From Clostridium transplantifaecale (GTDB taxonomy: Bacteria; Bacillota; Clostridia; Lachnospirales; Lachnospiraceae): a stretch of 64,000 nucleotides of DNA. This document shows positions 1 to 8,373 of the stretch, piece after piece. The translations under genes were made by a program, and so were the position numbers. Location of the stretch: NCBI RefSeq assembly GCF_900626075.1, contig NZ_UYZY01000003.1, positions 310,001 to 374,000 of the forward strand, in the 5' to 3' direction. How positions within the stretch are numbered: position 1 is the stretch's first letter; each line of letters begins with the position of its first letter. The notes under the pieces are model-generated. The model was given only the letters and a program-made list of their open reading frames with translations. It made no database searches and had not been told where the DNA came from.

Positions 1-606
1 ATTAACGGGGATCCCGGAATTCACGGCTGTCTGATGTTCCGGCCTCTGGCACGGCGCGAGGACGAATTGGCCGTCTGCGCGGCCCTGAAACCGGAAAAGG
101 ACATGGACGGCATCACGGCCTGGTCCCAGGGAAACGTGCTTTCCGGCGAGGAGGGAGGTTTTGCACCGTGTACCGCCCAGGCTTGCCTGGAAATTCTGGA
201 CTATTACGGGTATTCTCTCAAGAGTTCACGCGTCACGGTCATCGGGGCCAGCATGGTGATTGGAAAACCGGTCGGCATTATGCTGTTAAACCGGTGCGCG
301 ACACTGACCATGTGCCATATCGACACCGTGGACACCGCTTCCCATTGCCGCGGGGCCGAGATCCTGATTTCAGCGGCGGGCTGTGCGGGGCTGGTAAGTA
401 AAGATTATGTATCTCCGGGCCAGGTTGTGCTGGATGTGGGCATCAACACCAACCCGGAAGGGAAACTGTGCGGCGATGTGAGATTCGACGAGGTGGAGCC
501 GATTGTGGAAGCCATCACACCGGTGCCGGGGGGCGTTGGAACGGTGACATCGACCGTATTAGCCAAACACGTGGTGGAGGCTGCGGAGAGAATGTGCCGA
601 AAGTAA
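1..606 (+). CDS. folD: Bifunctional methylenetetrahydrofolate dehydrogenase/cyclohydrolase, 5'-truncated
   Basis: FolD interconverts 5,10-methylene-, methenyl- and 10-formyl-tetrahydrofolate in cytosolic one-carbon metabolism. The frame is open from base 1 and reads INGDPGIHGCLMFRPL before the first internal ATG at 34, so the gene begins outside the window and the ATG is not its start. Family features visible are the PEKDMDG substrate-loop motif, the FAPCTAQ segment, the Rossmann segment VTVIGASMVIGKPVGIMLL and the C-terminal ITPVPGGVGTVT motif. Most family members have GRSxxVGKP where this one has GASMVIGKP. Roughly the N-terminal third of a typical 280-residue protein is missing. A GC-rich hairpin follows the stop. 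Identification is firm; only the start is unseen. Confidence 0.95.
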   Translation: MNGDPGIHGCLMFRPLARREDELAVCAALKPEKDMDGITAWSQGNVLSGEEGGFAPCTAQACLEILDYYGYSLKSSRVTVIGASMVIGKPVGIMLLNRCATLTMCHIDTVDTASHCRGAEILISAAGCAGLVSKDYVSPGQVVLDVGINTNPEGKLCGDVRFDEVEPIVEAITPVPGGVGTVTSTVLAKHVVEAAERMCRK

Positions 607-636
607 GTGGACAATCCAGATTGACGATTATTTGAG

Positions 637-674
637 CGGGGCAGTGCGTCCATAGGGACGCGCTGCCCCGTTTG
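637..674 (+). terminator. Hairpin terminator between folD and the converging MATE gene
   Basis: A near-perfect stem of about 15 bp (CGGGGCAG-TGCGTCC against GGACGCG-CTGCCCCG, loop ATAG) is followed by a short T-rich TTTG. It sits between two converging genes and may serve both strands. The T tract is weak. Confidence 0.6.
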
Positions 675-696
675 TCGAGCTCTTTCCCGTATCCGC

Positions 697-2034
697 CTAC
701 TGTTTCTTTAGTAAATCCAGTTCTTTCTTTATAAAAACAACGGTTACGGCAAAGGAGATCAAATCGGCGGCAGGGGTTGCCAGCCAGATTCCGGTCATGC
801 CGGTAACTGCCGGAAAGAGAAGGGCAAAGGGAATCAGGAGGATGAGCTGGCGGAGGGAGCTCAGGATGACGGACTGTTTTGCCTTTCCGACGTACTGGAA
901 GTAGTTTGCGCTTATCATCTGAAACCCGGCAAGGGGGAGTGTAAGGCTGAAAAGGCGCAGGCCGGGAACGGCCATAGCGGCCAGGGAGGGATCCCCGGTC
1001 CCTCCGAATGCCCCGACGATTGCACCGGCCGCAAGTTCGATGAGAAGAAACATAACGCCCGCAAAGGCGGTGGCATATGTAATGGAAAGCTTTAAGGTCT
1101 TTTCGACACGCAGGTAATTCCCGGCGCTGTAATTAAAACCGAAAATTGGCTGGATTCCCTGGCCGAGGCCGATTACCGGCATATAGACCGTCATCATCGT
1201 GTTGTACATAATTCCATAGGAAGCAACGCCGGCCGTTCCACCGTAGTATGCGGCGGTGTGGTTGAAGGTCAGGGAGACAAGGCTCAATGCGAACTGTACG
1301 ATGGAGGCGGGAAGGCCGATGGACAGAATACTTCCTGAACCGGACGGCCTTATGCAGCTCAGCCGGAGATTTGCGGCGCATTTTCCGGAGAGGAGGAAGC
1401 GGAGCGCCATCATCATGCAGACGCCGTTGCCAATCACCGTTGACAGAGCGGCTCCGAAGACGCCCCAGTGAAAGACGAAGATAAAAACAGCGTCTAAAAC
1501 CGTATTGGTCAATACGCTCATCAGGGAATTCAGGAAAGCCCTTCCTGCGTACCCCATCCCCTTTACGCAGTTGTTCATCGACTGCGCCATGATGAAGAAA
1601 CAGGAACCGCTCAGAATAACGGAGATATATTCCACGGCGTATGGGAGGTTCTCCTCATTGGCCCCGTAGAGGCGGAGCAGGGGAGTCACGGTAAACAGCC
1701 CTGTGACGGTGATGGCCGCGGCAAACAGGAGGGAGAGAAAGAAGGCGTTTCCAATCACTTTTTCCGCTCCTGCTCTGTCGTCTTTTCCGAGCCTCAATGA
1801 GATGGAGGCCGATGCTCCGGCAGCAATCAGCAGTGAGAGAGCCTGGATAATGAGGACAATTCCAAATGAAACCGTTACGGCGGACAGGGCCGCGGTGCCA
1901 ACGCTCTTTGCCACAAATACGCCGTCTATCGCCGCGTTTAACGCGTTTAGGAGCAGGGAAAGGATGGCCGGAGCCGATAACTCCCGGATTAATCCGGGAA
2001 TCGCCCCGGTTTTGATTTTTTCTGACAGTTCCAT
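697..2034 (-). CDS. MATE family multidrug efflux transporter
   Basis: A 445-residue polytopic membrane protein, the usual MATE length of about 12 transmembrane helices. It would export cationic or aromatic compounds by Na+ or H+ antiport. The N-terminal MATE signature region (IPGLIRELSAPAILSLLLNALNAAIDGVFVAKSVG) and the equivalent pseudo-repeat around residues 230-300 are recognisable. The start is set by an AGGAGGTA ribosome site 7 bp upstream. The gene is divergent from a TetR regulator, and the shared intergenic region holds two matching palindromes, so it is probably repressed by that TetR protein and induced by a drug-like ligand. The substrate cannot be read from sequence. Confidence 0.93.
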   Translation of the reverse strand: MELSEKIKTGAIPGLIRELSAPAILSLLLNALNAAIDGVFVAKSVGTAALSAVTVSFGIVLIIQALSLLIAAGASASISLRLGKDDRAGAEKVIGNAFFLSLLFAAAITVTGLFTVTPLLRLYGANEENLPYAVEYISVILSGSCFFIMAQSMNNCVKGMGYAGRAFLNSLMSVLTNTVLDAVFIFVFHWGVFGAALSTVIGNGVCMMMALRFLLSGKCAANLRLSCIRPSGSGSILSIGLPASIVQFALSLVSLTFNHTAAYYGGTAGVASYGIMYNTMMTVYMPVIGLGQGIQPIFGFNYSAGNYLRVEKTLKLSITYATAFAGVMFLLIELAAGAIVGAFGGTGDPSLAAMAVPGLRLFSLTLPLAGFQMISANYFQYVGKAKQSVILSSLRQLILLIPFALLFPAVTGMTGIWLATPAADLISFAVTVVFIKKELDLLKKQ

Positions 2035-2065
2035 GACAGATACCTCCTGATGTGATTTTATTAAT

Positions 2066-2081
2066 ATGAGTAATAACTCAT
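2066..2081. promoter_or_regulatory. Palindromic operator 1 of the MATE/TetR pair
   Basis: ATGAGT-AATA-ACTCAT, a 6-4-6 palindrome lying in the 5' leader just downstream of the MATE -10 box. A second copy with the same spacer lies at 2131. Probable binding site of the adjacent TetR protein. Confidence 0.65.
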
Positions 2082-2094
2082 GTTTATAAACGCG

Positions 2095-2123
2095 ATTATA
2101 TACTCATATTTTCTGTCTGTCAA
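2095..2123 (-). promoter_or_regulatory. Promoter of the MATE gene
   Basis: On the minus strand TTGACA (2118-2123), a 17-bp spacer and TATAAT (2095-2100): a consensus housekeeping promoter, flanked on each side by a TGAGT-N4-ACTCA palindrome. Confidence 0.8.
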
Positions 2124-2130
2124 CAAAAAT

Positions 2131-2146
2131 GTGAGTAATAACTCAC
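2131..2146. promoter_or_regulatory. Palindromic operator 2 of the MATE/TetR pair
   Basis: GTGAGT-AATA-ACTCAC, placed 7-8 bp from the -35 box of each divergent promoter, so one bound dimer could affect both genes. Its similarity to the 2066 site argues for a single regulator. Confidence 0.65.
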
Positions 2147-2154
2147 TTTGATTC

Positions 2155-2183
2155 TTGACGTTTCAGGAAAGGGAGGATAGAAT
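2155..2183 (+). promoter_or_regulatory. Promoter of the TetR gene
   Basis: TTGACG (2155-2160), 17-bp spacer, TAGAAT (2178-2183), 22 bp before the start codon. Confidence 0.7.
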
Positions 2184-2204
2184 AAAGAGCAGGGAGGATG
2201 GACA

Positions 2205-2840
2205 ATGGATACAGAAAAGACAATCAGACAGCCGAAACAGAAACGCAGTATGGAGATGAAGGAAAGAATCCTGAGTTCCGCCATGAGGCTGATCTGTGAA
2301 AAGGGATTTTTTCAGATGACGACCAATGAGATCGCAAAAGCGGCCGGAATTTCAATCGGCAGCCTGTACTCATATTTTTCAGATAAAGACACGATTCTGG
2401 CGGAGCTGCTTGAACGCCATCACAATCATTTTATGACGGTTTTCCAGACGCTGAATACGGAGATGAACAGGCGGCTGTATACGGAGAATCTGCAGGAATG
2501 GCTCCGGTGCCTGGTGAAAAAACTGATAGACCTGCACCTTTGTGTCAAAGATTTTAACAAGGCGTTGGAAGAGCTTTATTATGCAAAAAAGGATGTGGCC
2601 GCCGTGCTGGATCTGCACAGGGAAGAAATCAGGAAGGCCGTTCTCGAACTTCTGGGCCGAAACCAGGACAGGGTCAAGGCAGACGATTTGGAAGCGGCCT
2701 CCGTTGTGATTGTGGATTTCATCGATGCCCTTGTGGACCGCATCGTATTTAAAAGCACTCCGGTAAAGGAGGAAAGAATCCTGGATACCGGGGTTACGAT
2801 GCTTTATGAGGCCTGCTTTTATCCCGCGGATGAGGAATAG
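2205..2840 (+). CDS. TetR/AcrR family transcriptional regulator
   Basis: A 211-residue cytosolic repressor of normal TetR length. The helix-turn-helix lies at about residues 22-67 (RILSSAMRLICEKGF, then MTTNEIAKAAGISIGSLYSYF), followed by the all-helical ligand and dimer domain. The gene is divergent from the MATE exporter at 697-2034 and shares its control region, which carries paired palindromes. The standard model is self-repression plus repression of the pump until an inducer binds. A basic stretch (QPKQKRSMEMKERI) precedes the domain. The ligand is unknown. Confidence 0.93.
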   Translation: MDTEKTIRQPKQKRSMEMKERILSSAMRLICEKGFFQMTTNEIAKAAGISIGSLYSYFSDKDTILAELLERHHNHFMTVFQTLNTEMNRRLYTENLQEWLRCLVKKLIDLHLCVKDFNKALEELYYAKKDVAAVLDLHREEIRKAVLELLGRNQDRVKADDLEAASVVIVDFIDALVDRIVFKSTPVKEERILDTGVTMLYEACFYPADEE

Positions 2841-2904
2841 TAAAGTTTCTGAGGATATCAAAGCCGTGTCCGCCATATGATTAAATAACAGGGAGCGGAT
2901 CAGG

Positions 2905-3405
2905 TTGCAGGATATGCTGAAAGAAAAGGAATACCGCCGGGAGGCGGCTTTACAGTATGCCAAACAGTGGGCATTGGGAAGGAATCCGAGATATCTCGAT
3001 TTTGAACATATGGGAGGAGACTGTACGAATTTTGCTTCGCAGTGCATTTATGCGGGGAGCGGAGTCATGAATTATACTCCGGTGAAGGGCTGGTATTACA
3101 ACAGCGGCTATGACAGGACACCCAGTTGGACGGGGGTGCAGTACCTCTATAATTTCCTTGTGGGGAATAAGTCGGTGGGGCCTTATGCCGTGGTGACGGA
3201 TGAGAAGGGGATACAGCCCGGAGACATCGTGCAGCTCGGCAACGGGAGCTGGTATTATCACAGCCCGGTGATTGTGGCCGTGGAGAACGGGCGTATTTTT
3301 CTGGCGGCACACAGTTATGATGCTTATATGCGGCCTCTGGATTCCTACCAGTATGAGCAGGCCAGATTTCTTCATATAAAGGGAGTCCGTGTTTGGGGGG
3401 CATAG
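2905..3405 (+). CDS. Amidase-domain protein (amidase_6-like)
   Basis: A 166-residue protein built almost entirely of one amidase_6-type (NlpC/P60-fold) domain. The catalytic cysteine sits in GGDCTNFASQC at about residue 39, and the candidate histidine in YYHSPVIVAV. Domains of this type hydrolyse amide bonds and occur in Clostridia cell-envelope or sporulation proteins. There is no signal peptide, so it would act in the cytosol or forespore unless released. The start is TTG: GGGAG lies about 9 bp upstream of it, while the next ATG at 2914 would leave the ribosome site too far away. A strong hairpin terminator follows. Confidence 0.75.
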   Translation: MQDMLKEKEYRREAALQYAKQWALGRNPRYLDFEHMGGDCTNFASQCIYAGSGVMNYTPVKGWYYNSGYDRTPSWTGVQYLYNFLVGNKSVGPYAVVTDEKGIQPGDIVQLGNGSWYYHSPVIVAVENGRIFLAAHSYDAYMRPLDSYQYEQARFLHIKGVRVWGA

Positions 3406-3417
3406 AGAAAGCCGGGA

Positions 3418-3461
3418 GTGCCGGTACGGGGAAGGCAACGTCCTTTCCGTACCGGTACTTT
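3418..3461 (+). terminator. Terminator after the amidase gene
   Basis: Long stem: CCGGTACGGGGAAGG pairs with CCTTTCCGTACCGG around a CAACGT loop, followed by TACTTTA. The tail is only moderately T-rich. Confidence 0.6.
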
Positions 3462-3465
3462 ACCG

Positions 3466-3494
3466 TTGAGTGGCAATGAAAAGTTCGCGAAGCG
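3466..3494 (+). repeat. Dispersed hairpin repeat, copy 1 (truncated)
   Basis: TTGAGTGGCAATGAAAAGTT followed by CGCGAAGCG matches the first 29 bp of the 44-bp repeats at 45091-45134 and, inverted, 51569-51612. The second hairpin arm is absent here; a MarR gene remnant begins exactly at the break. Confidence 0.7.
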
Positions 3495-3675
3495 ATGGCC
3501 CGGCGTCTGAATGTGCCAAAGCAGCAGGCGACAAAACTTGTGGATGCGCTTACTGCACATGAGTTTGTGGAACGTGTGCCCAGAGGAAAGACTGACGGAG
3601 CAGGAGCTTCAGAAACTGAATGAAGCCGCCGTGACCCTGGCACAGATTCTGCCGAAGCTGCGGCAGCCTGAATAA
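3492..3675 (+). pseudogene. MarR family regulator remnant
   Basis: One frame reads AMARRLNVPKQQATKLVDAL then TAHEFVERVPRG, the recognition helix and wing of MarR winged-helix proteins. After the AGGAAAGAC junction the match moves to another frame, LTEQELQKLNEAAVTLAQIL, typical of the C-terminal dimer helix, ending at the TAA at 3673. The N-terminal half is missing and a deletion or frameshift joins the two parts, so this is a broken gene. It abuts the truncated dispersed repeat at 3466. Confidence 0.65.
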
Positions 3676-3805
3676 TTCCCTCCAGTTTTTCCCAGTTCAC
3701 TTGTGTTGAGAACCGGCATTTGCTATAATAAACTGATACCATTATGGACAATGTGCTTGGAAATGGGCAATTGGAATGAGCCGGGATGCGGGGGAAAACG
3801 AAATA

Positions 3806-4633
3806 ATGAAGAAGGTATGTTTCATAATAATGTTTCTGTTGTTTATCACGGCAGGTTTCGGTTCAGGGGAGGCGACTGCTGCGCCGATCCGGAGTGCAGA
3901 CACGTCCCACGACGCGGGGGTGGCACGGGAAGACCACGTGTTGGAGGAATATCTGGCGCCTCTGCTGACCGCCTTAAAAAACAGGGATAAAGAGGCAATG
4001 TGCAGTCTGTGGGTGGACATAACGGAGCCGGAAGAGAAAGAACAATTCTTTGAACTGTTTTTTGATATCTGGAACGGGAGAACATGGAATTCAGCCGAAA
4101 AACTGGAAGAGAAGAGGCGCCAGGCGGAAGGAGCCGCTCCGGGGGCGACCATATACAGTTATCTGGTGGACTGTGGGGATGAAAGTCCCAGGGTGGAATT
4201 GGCCGTCTCGGATGACAGCGGGAAAATCGACTGGATCCGCATAGTGGCTTCCCCAGTGGTAACCGGAACCCCGTCGACCTGGAGACAGTTCAATATGGCA
4301 CAGTGGATTATGACAGTCATAGCGGCTTTAGAGGTTTTGTTTACAGTCTGGATGACCGTGCTCTGCGTGAAGAGAAAGCCGCGGCTCTGGGGGCTTTGGG
4401 TCATGTTTATCCTGTCCGTTTACTCGGGAATCATCTTTATGACAAAAGGAGATCTGATAATCTCATTTTTTATTTATACCTTTGCGTTCCCTAAAATACT
4501 GGACTATCAGAATCTGGGAATGAGGGTGTATCTGTCGCTGCCTCTCGGAGCAGCCGTTTACTATTTTAGTTATGGACGGAAGCAGCTGCGAAAAAGAAAA
4601 GACGAATCGGGAAAGATGAAAAAGGAAAGATGA
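3806..4633 (+). CDS. Signal-peptide protein with C-terminal membrane helices, function unknown
   Basis: Not assigned to a family. The start at 3806 gives a clean signal peptide (MKKVCFIIMFLLFITAGFGS) and has GGGGGA about 10 bp upstream; the ATG at 3776 would put polar residues before it and lacks a good ribosome site. An acidic extracytoplasmic part of about 140 residues follows, then three or four hydrophobic segments (WIMTVIAALEVLFTVWMTVL, LWGLWVMFILSVYSGIIFM, a short FFIYTFAFPKIL stretch and VYLSLPLGAAVYYF) and a basic cytoplasmic tail. The outside domain resembles small ligand-sensing or stress-protein folds only in general shape. It stands alone, with its own terminator. Confidence 0.7.
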   Translation: MKKVCFIIMFLLFITAGFGSGEATAAPIRSADTSHDAGVAREDHVLEEYLAPLLTALKNRDKEAMCSLWVDITEPEEKEQFFELFFDIWNGRTWNSAEKLEEKRRQAEGAAPGATIYSYLVDCGDESPRVELAVSDDSGKIDWIRIVASPVVTGTPSTWRQFNMAQWIMTVIAALEVLFTVWMTVLCVKRKPRLWGLWVMFILSVYSGIIFMTKGDLIISFFIYTFAFPKILDYQNLGMRVYLSLPLGAAVYYFSYGRKQLRKRKDESGKMKKER

Positions 4634-4678
4634 AAAAGGAAAGACCTGGCGGAGAACGACGGGGTTTGAATCTGTTTT

Positions 4679-4713
4679 GGAGGCGTCCCGCAGTCGGGCC
4701 GCCTCCTTTTCGA
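4679..4713 (+). terminator. Rho-independent terminator
   Basis: GGAGGC-G-TCCCG-CAGT-CGGGC-CGCCTCC followed by TTTTC; stem of about 12 bp. Confidence 0.75.
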
Positions 4714-4837
4714 TATCGTTTACACCGTGGTTTTGATATGATACAATAAAAGAACACAGGTTCGCAGATACAGGGGCGGCAGTTACGGTAAATCAAGCCG
4801 GTAAATTCCCTTTTTAGAAAGCAAAGGAAGACTGAGC

Positions 4838-7800
4838 ATGAGAACATACGATTATAATGAAAAATTGAGCTGGGCCGATTTTCAGAATCTGGCGTGTGAA
4901 GTGGTTCAGCAGCGTGAGCATGTCCGGCTTCAGACGTTTAAGGATACCGCTGACGGCGGGGCCGACGGACTGTGGTTTGACGAAACATCCACACTGGTGG
5001 TGCAGGCCAAAAAGTATAAGGACTTTAAGACATTATACAGGGAACTTAAAAACATTGAGCTTCTAAAGGTTAAAAAGCTGAATCCGGACCGCTATATCCT
5101 CGTTGTCTCACTGGAACTGGGGAAACATGAGGCCGATAAGATTTATCAGCTGTTTGAGGGGTATATCAAAACCAGCGGGGATCTTATCACGAAGAATGAG
5201 CTGAACCGCCTTCTGGCGGAAAAGGAATACAGCCGGATTGAGAAGGATTATACCAGGCTGTGGCTCCCTGACACGTCCGTCATAGAGGAGGTTCTTTCCG
5301 AGATTGTCAACAAGGGCGCGCGGAACCGCAATACGAACGCTTACCGCAAGGCTCTCGGTACCAGCAGGACCTTTGTCCAGACACAGACTTACAACCATGC
5401 GCTGGCTAAACTGAACGCCAACCATACGATCGTGATTTCGGGCGAGCCGGGGATGGGGAAGACGACGCTGGCTTATATTCTTGCGCTGGAATTCCTGTCT
5501 GTGAGGGGGTATGAAGGATTTATCTGGGCCGAGACAATAGAGGAGATTGAGGCCGGATGGGAGTACTCCGATCAGAGGCAGGTGTTTATTCTGGATGACT
5601 ATTGGGGCAGCACATTCCACAAAGAGACTGGGAGAAAGGCTACAAGGAAGCTGGAGGAGCTGATTTACCTGGTAAAGGCCGATGAAAATAAAAGGCTGAT
5701 TATTACGTCCAGGGAGTATATTGTCCAGCAGGAGATCAGCGGGAGCCCGGAGCTTAAGGACATCGTAAGCAGGCTGAAGCTGGAATGTGTCCTGAAGGAT
5801 TACAGCGCTGCCGAGAAAGCGAAAATCCTGTTCGCCCATCTGTATGCGTCGGAGCTTGAGACGGAATATCTGGAGGACATTTTATTTCACTGTGATAATA
5901 TTGTTGAAAATAAGGGATACAGCCCGCGTATCATAGAGAAATTTTTAAAACAGAGTGCCTGTGAGGAGTTTTCACCGCAGGAGTACACGGAGGAACTGCT
6001 GGGATATCTGGACTATCCGGAGAATTTCTGGAATGAAATATTTATGGAGCTTACGGAGGAGGCGAGAATGATCGCCCTGATCATCGCGATCTCCTATGTA
6101 CCGATCAGTCTGCACGATATCAGAAATACGTTCGGAAAGTATGTTCAGTTGTATGCGGCCGGCCGGAAATTGAAGCCCTTTGAGGCATGCATCTCCGAGC
6201 TGGAAAAAACCTTTGTTACGACGTATTGGGACGAAGAGATTCTAATCACATTTGATAACCCGTCTAACATTGATTTCCTGTTCTCTTTTCTGGAAAAGAA
6301 CCAGGAATATTATATTCCGAAACTATGCAGGTCGGCTTCCTTTTACAACCAGCTTCTGATGCTCCTGGAGCGGGATCTCTGCAAGGATGAGGAACTCATA
6401 CGGGAGATTGAGCAGAGGGCTGTCGATGAATTTTATAACCTGCCGATGAAGCTTTCCGATTTTGGGGAAATTGAGATCGGGGAATCCGATATTGACGAGG
6501 GAAGTCACTGGGCCGGCCGGGCCTTTCAACTGCTGCGCGTCTCGAAGCTCTGTAAAAGGGGACCGGTGTGGTATTTCATCCGTGAGTTTGCCGATACGTT
6601 TTTTGAGCAGTTGGGCCGGAATGGGTCATTTGACGGAGTGGATGAGCTAATCGATTTTACCGGCTTGGTGCAGTTATGCGAAAAGAAAGGAATGCGTCTC
6701 AACGGGCGGGAAATCATGGAGCAGTATTGGTCCTGTTCATTCCTGGCCACACATTATGCATACTTTTTTGAGTTAGGCAAGATCTATCCGAACGAGTTTG
6801 AAGAACGGCGTGAGAGCTACGTTCAGTTTATGAAAAAGAACATCAAGGATATCATTCTTTATAGCCTTGATTACCTGGATGAGCTTGACTATCCCTGGCA
6901 GATGGACATGCTGGTGGATGATGTCCCGCGTATTCTAAAGGAATTCGGCCTCAGATACACACAGAAATATAAGATGCAGATTAAGCTGATCGCCGGACGG
7001 TATTACGAGGAGATTAAAAGAGACAAAAATTTCGATCATTCTTCCGACTGGACGCCGGAGCCGGAAGAGGAGGACTACGGTAAGGCCAAGCGGGAGGGGT
7101 ATGAACTGCTGCTGGGGGAAAAGGAAGGAGCGCTCGATAGGGAAGAGTGCACGGAGCTTATCAGAAAGCTTAAGTTTTGTCCGGAGATGGAAGCGGAGCT
7201 GCTCTCCATTGTAGAGAGCGGAGAACCCTGGTATATCAGTGAGATGCTGGAAACCGAGGAGATGCTCTCGGCGGTAAAAGATATGACGGACAGTATAGGC
7301 CTCAAAATGATACCCCGCAGTGTGGATATCTTCATGAATCTGCTTATTTATCAGATACTGGATGGGGATGCTGATATCGCAGACGCCTTTTTGGGCTTTT
7401 GTACCGATTACATGCTGGATCTTTTGCTCTGCAATGTGAACTCACGGGTCAGTGAGACAAAATTCAGAAAACTGGAAAACTATGAAAAATACGTCGCCGG
7501 GAATCAGGAGCTGGAAGAACTGCTGCTTAGGACCGTTCTTGTGAAAAATGGAAAGTGGGTCGGGACCCGGAACGAGCTGCTCATGATATACTGCTGCGGC
7601 AGAGCCCTTGTGAATGGAGAAGATTTTGACAGAGGGCTTTTCTTTGAGTATGAGACGCTGCTTTCGGACTCTTTTGAAAATTACCGGGACGGCAGTCGGG
7701 CGGTTTATAGTCCTGTTTTGAATGGCGGTTTTAAACGCAATTTTGAATGGGAACGGCAGCTTGCCCTTTTATTCCGGGAGTTGGATAAAGAACGGTTTTA

Positions 7801-8233
7801 CCGGAATTATGTGATTCCTCAGGTGGAACAATTTCTGGACGGTTACAGGCGGGGAGAAGAGCGCATAACCGGCTTTCTGAAAGAAATCCGTCTGCAGATT
7901 AAAACCGGGCGGGACGATGAGATTTACAGTGATGCGATGTCGGTTACTGATGTAATTATTCTGGTTGAAAATCTGGAGATAGCCCAAATAACCGGTGTGT
8001 TTAAAGATAAACTGACAAAGAAGGAAATAAAGTGTCTGACAGGCAGAAAGTCCATCTGCAATAAGCAAAAAGATAAGACGGTCATCTCCGTATTTCAGGA
8101 GAATAATGTGGAATTTTTGAAAAAATGCGGTGTTTATCGTATTGTCGATGAATTCTTCAATGATTTAGAATGTTTTGTAGAGCAGTCCCCAATCCGGACC
8201 GGGCTGCAGGACGAGTTACAAAACGGGTTATAA
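4838..8233 (+). CDS. Mrr-like nuclease / STAND NTPase fusion, candidate anti-phage protein
   Basis: A 1131-residue cytosolic protein. Residues 1-130 resemble a restriction-endonuclease-like (PD-(D/E)XK, Mrr) domain: GGADGLWF supplies the acidic residue and VVQAKKYK, at about 52-59, the QxK strand. A P-loop NTPase follows, with Walker A GEPGMGKTT near residue 203 and Walker B VFILDDYW near 250, then LIITSREY, resembling the novel-STAND (nSTAND3) NTPases. The remaining 700 residues are helical and probably form a sensor of repeats. Known proteins of this plan (Avs and related STAND defences) detect a phage protein, oligomerise and degrade DNA. It stands alone, without a methylase, so it is not a classic restriction system. 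The domain reading is by eye and the defence role is inferred. Confidence 0.75.
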   Translation: MRTYDYNEKLSWADFQNLACEVVQQREHVRLQTFKDTADGGADGLWFDETSTLVVQAKKYKDFKTLYRELKNIELLKVKKLNPDRYILVVSLELGKHEADKIYQLFEGYIKTSGDLITKNELNRLLAEKEYSRIEKDYTRLWLPDTSVIEEVLSEIVNKGARNRNTNAYRKALGTSRTFVQTQTYNHALAKLNANHTIVISGEPGMGKTTLAYILALEFLSVRGYEGFIWAETIEEIEAGWEYSDQRQVFILDDYWGSTFHKETGRKATRKLEELIYLVKADENKRLIITSREYIVQQEISGSPELKDIVSRLKLECVLKDYSAAEKAKILFAHLYASELETEYLEDILFHCDNIVENKGYSPRIIEKFLKQSACEEFSPQEYTEELLGYLDYPENFWNEIFMELTEEARMIALIIAISYVPISLHDIRNTFGKYVQLYAAGRKLKPFEACISELEKTFVTTYWDEEILITFDNPSNIDFLFSFLEKNQEYYIPKLCRSASFYNQLLMLLERDLCKDEELIREIEQRAVDEFYNLPMKLSDFGEIEIGESDIDEGSHWAGRAFQLLRVSKLCKRGPVWYFIREFADTFFEQLGRNGSFDGVDELIDFTGLVQLCEKKGMRLNGREIMEQYWSCSFLATHYAYFFELGKIYPNEFEERRESYVQFMKKNIKDIILYSLDYLDELDYPWQMDMLVDDVPRILKEFGLRYTQKYKMQIKLIAGRYYEEIKRDKNFDHSSDWTPEPEEEDYGKAKREGYELLLGEKEGALDREECTELIRKLKFCPEMEAELLSIVESGEPWYISEMLETEEMLSAVKDMTDSIGLKMIPRSVDIFMNLLIYQILDGDADIADAFLGFCTDYMLDLLLCNVNSRVSETKFRKLENYEKYVAGNQELEELLLRTVLVKNGKWVGTRNELLMIYCCGRALVNGEDFDRGLFFEYETLLSDSFENYRDGSRAVYSPVLNGGFKRNFEWERQLALLFRELDKERFYRNYVIPQVEQFLDGYRRGEERITGFLKEIRLQIKTGRDDEIYSDAMSVTDVIILVENLEIAQITGVFKDKLTKKEIKCLTGRKSICNKQKDKTVISVFQENNVEFLKKCGVYRIVDEFFNDLECFVEQSPIRTGLQDELQNGL

Positions 8234-8373
8234 ACCAAAAAATTCTCAGCCGTAATATTTTGTTTTGCGTATTTATGCGGAGTGTTTTGTTATAATAGTT
8301 CCATTCCGCCGGATGGGCAGGAAACTGATTCTGAATTTTGTCCGGTGAGTTTTTGTACAGAGGAGAAATAGGC

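Noticed and set aside
2379..3047. 222-codon minus-strand frame opposite the TetR and amidase genes
   Set aside because: Antisense to two recognisable proteins and spans their intergenic region; no support.
5108..5839. 243-codon minus-strand frame inside the nuclease-STAND gene
   Set aside because: Shadow of the larger gene, without ribosome site or domain.
4838..8233. Classic type IV or type I restriction enzyme
   Set aside because: There is no methylase, specificity subunit or McrB-type AAA+ signature; the NTPase pattern fits STAND better.
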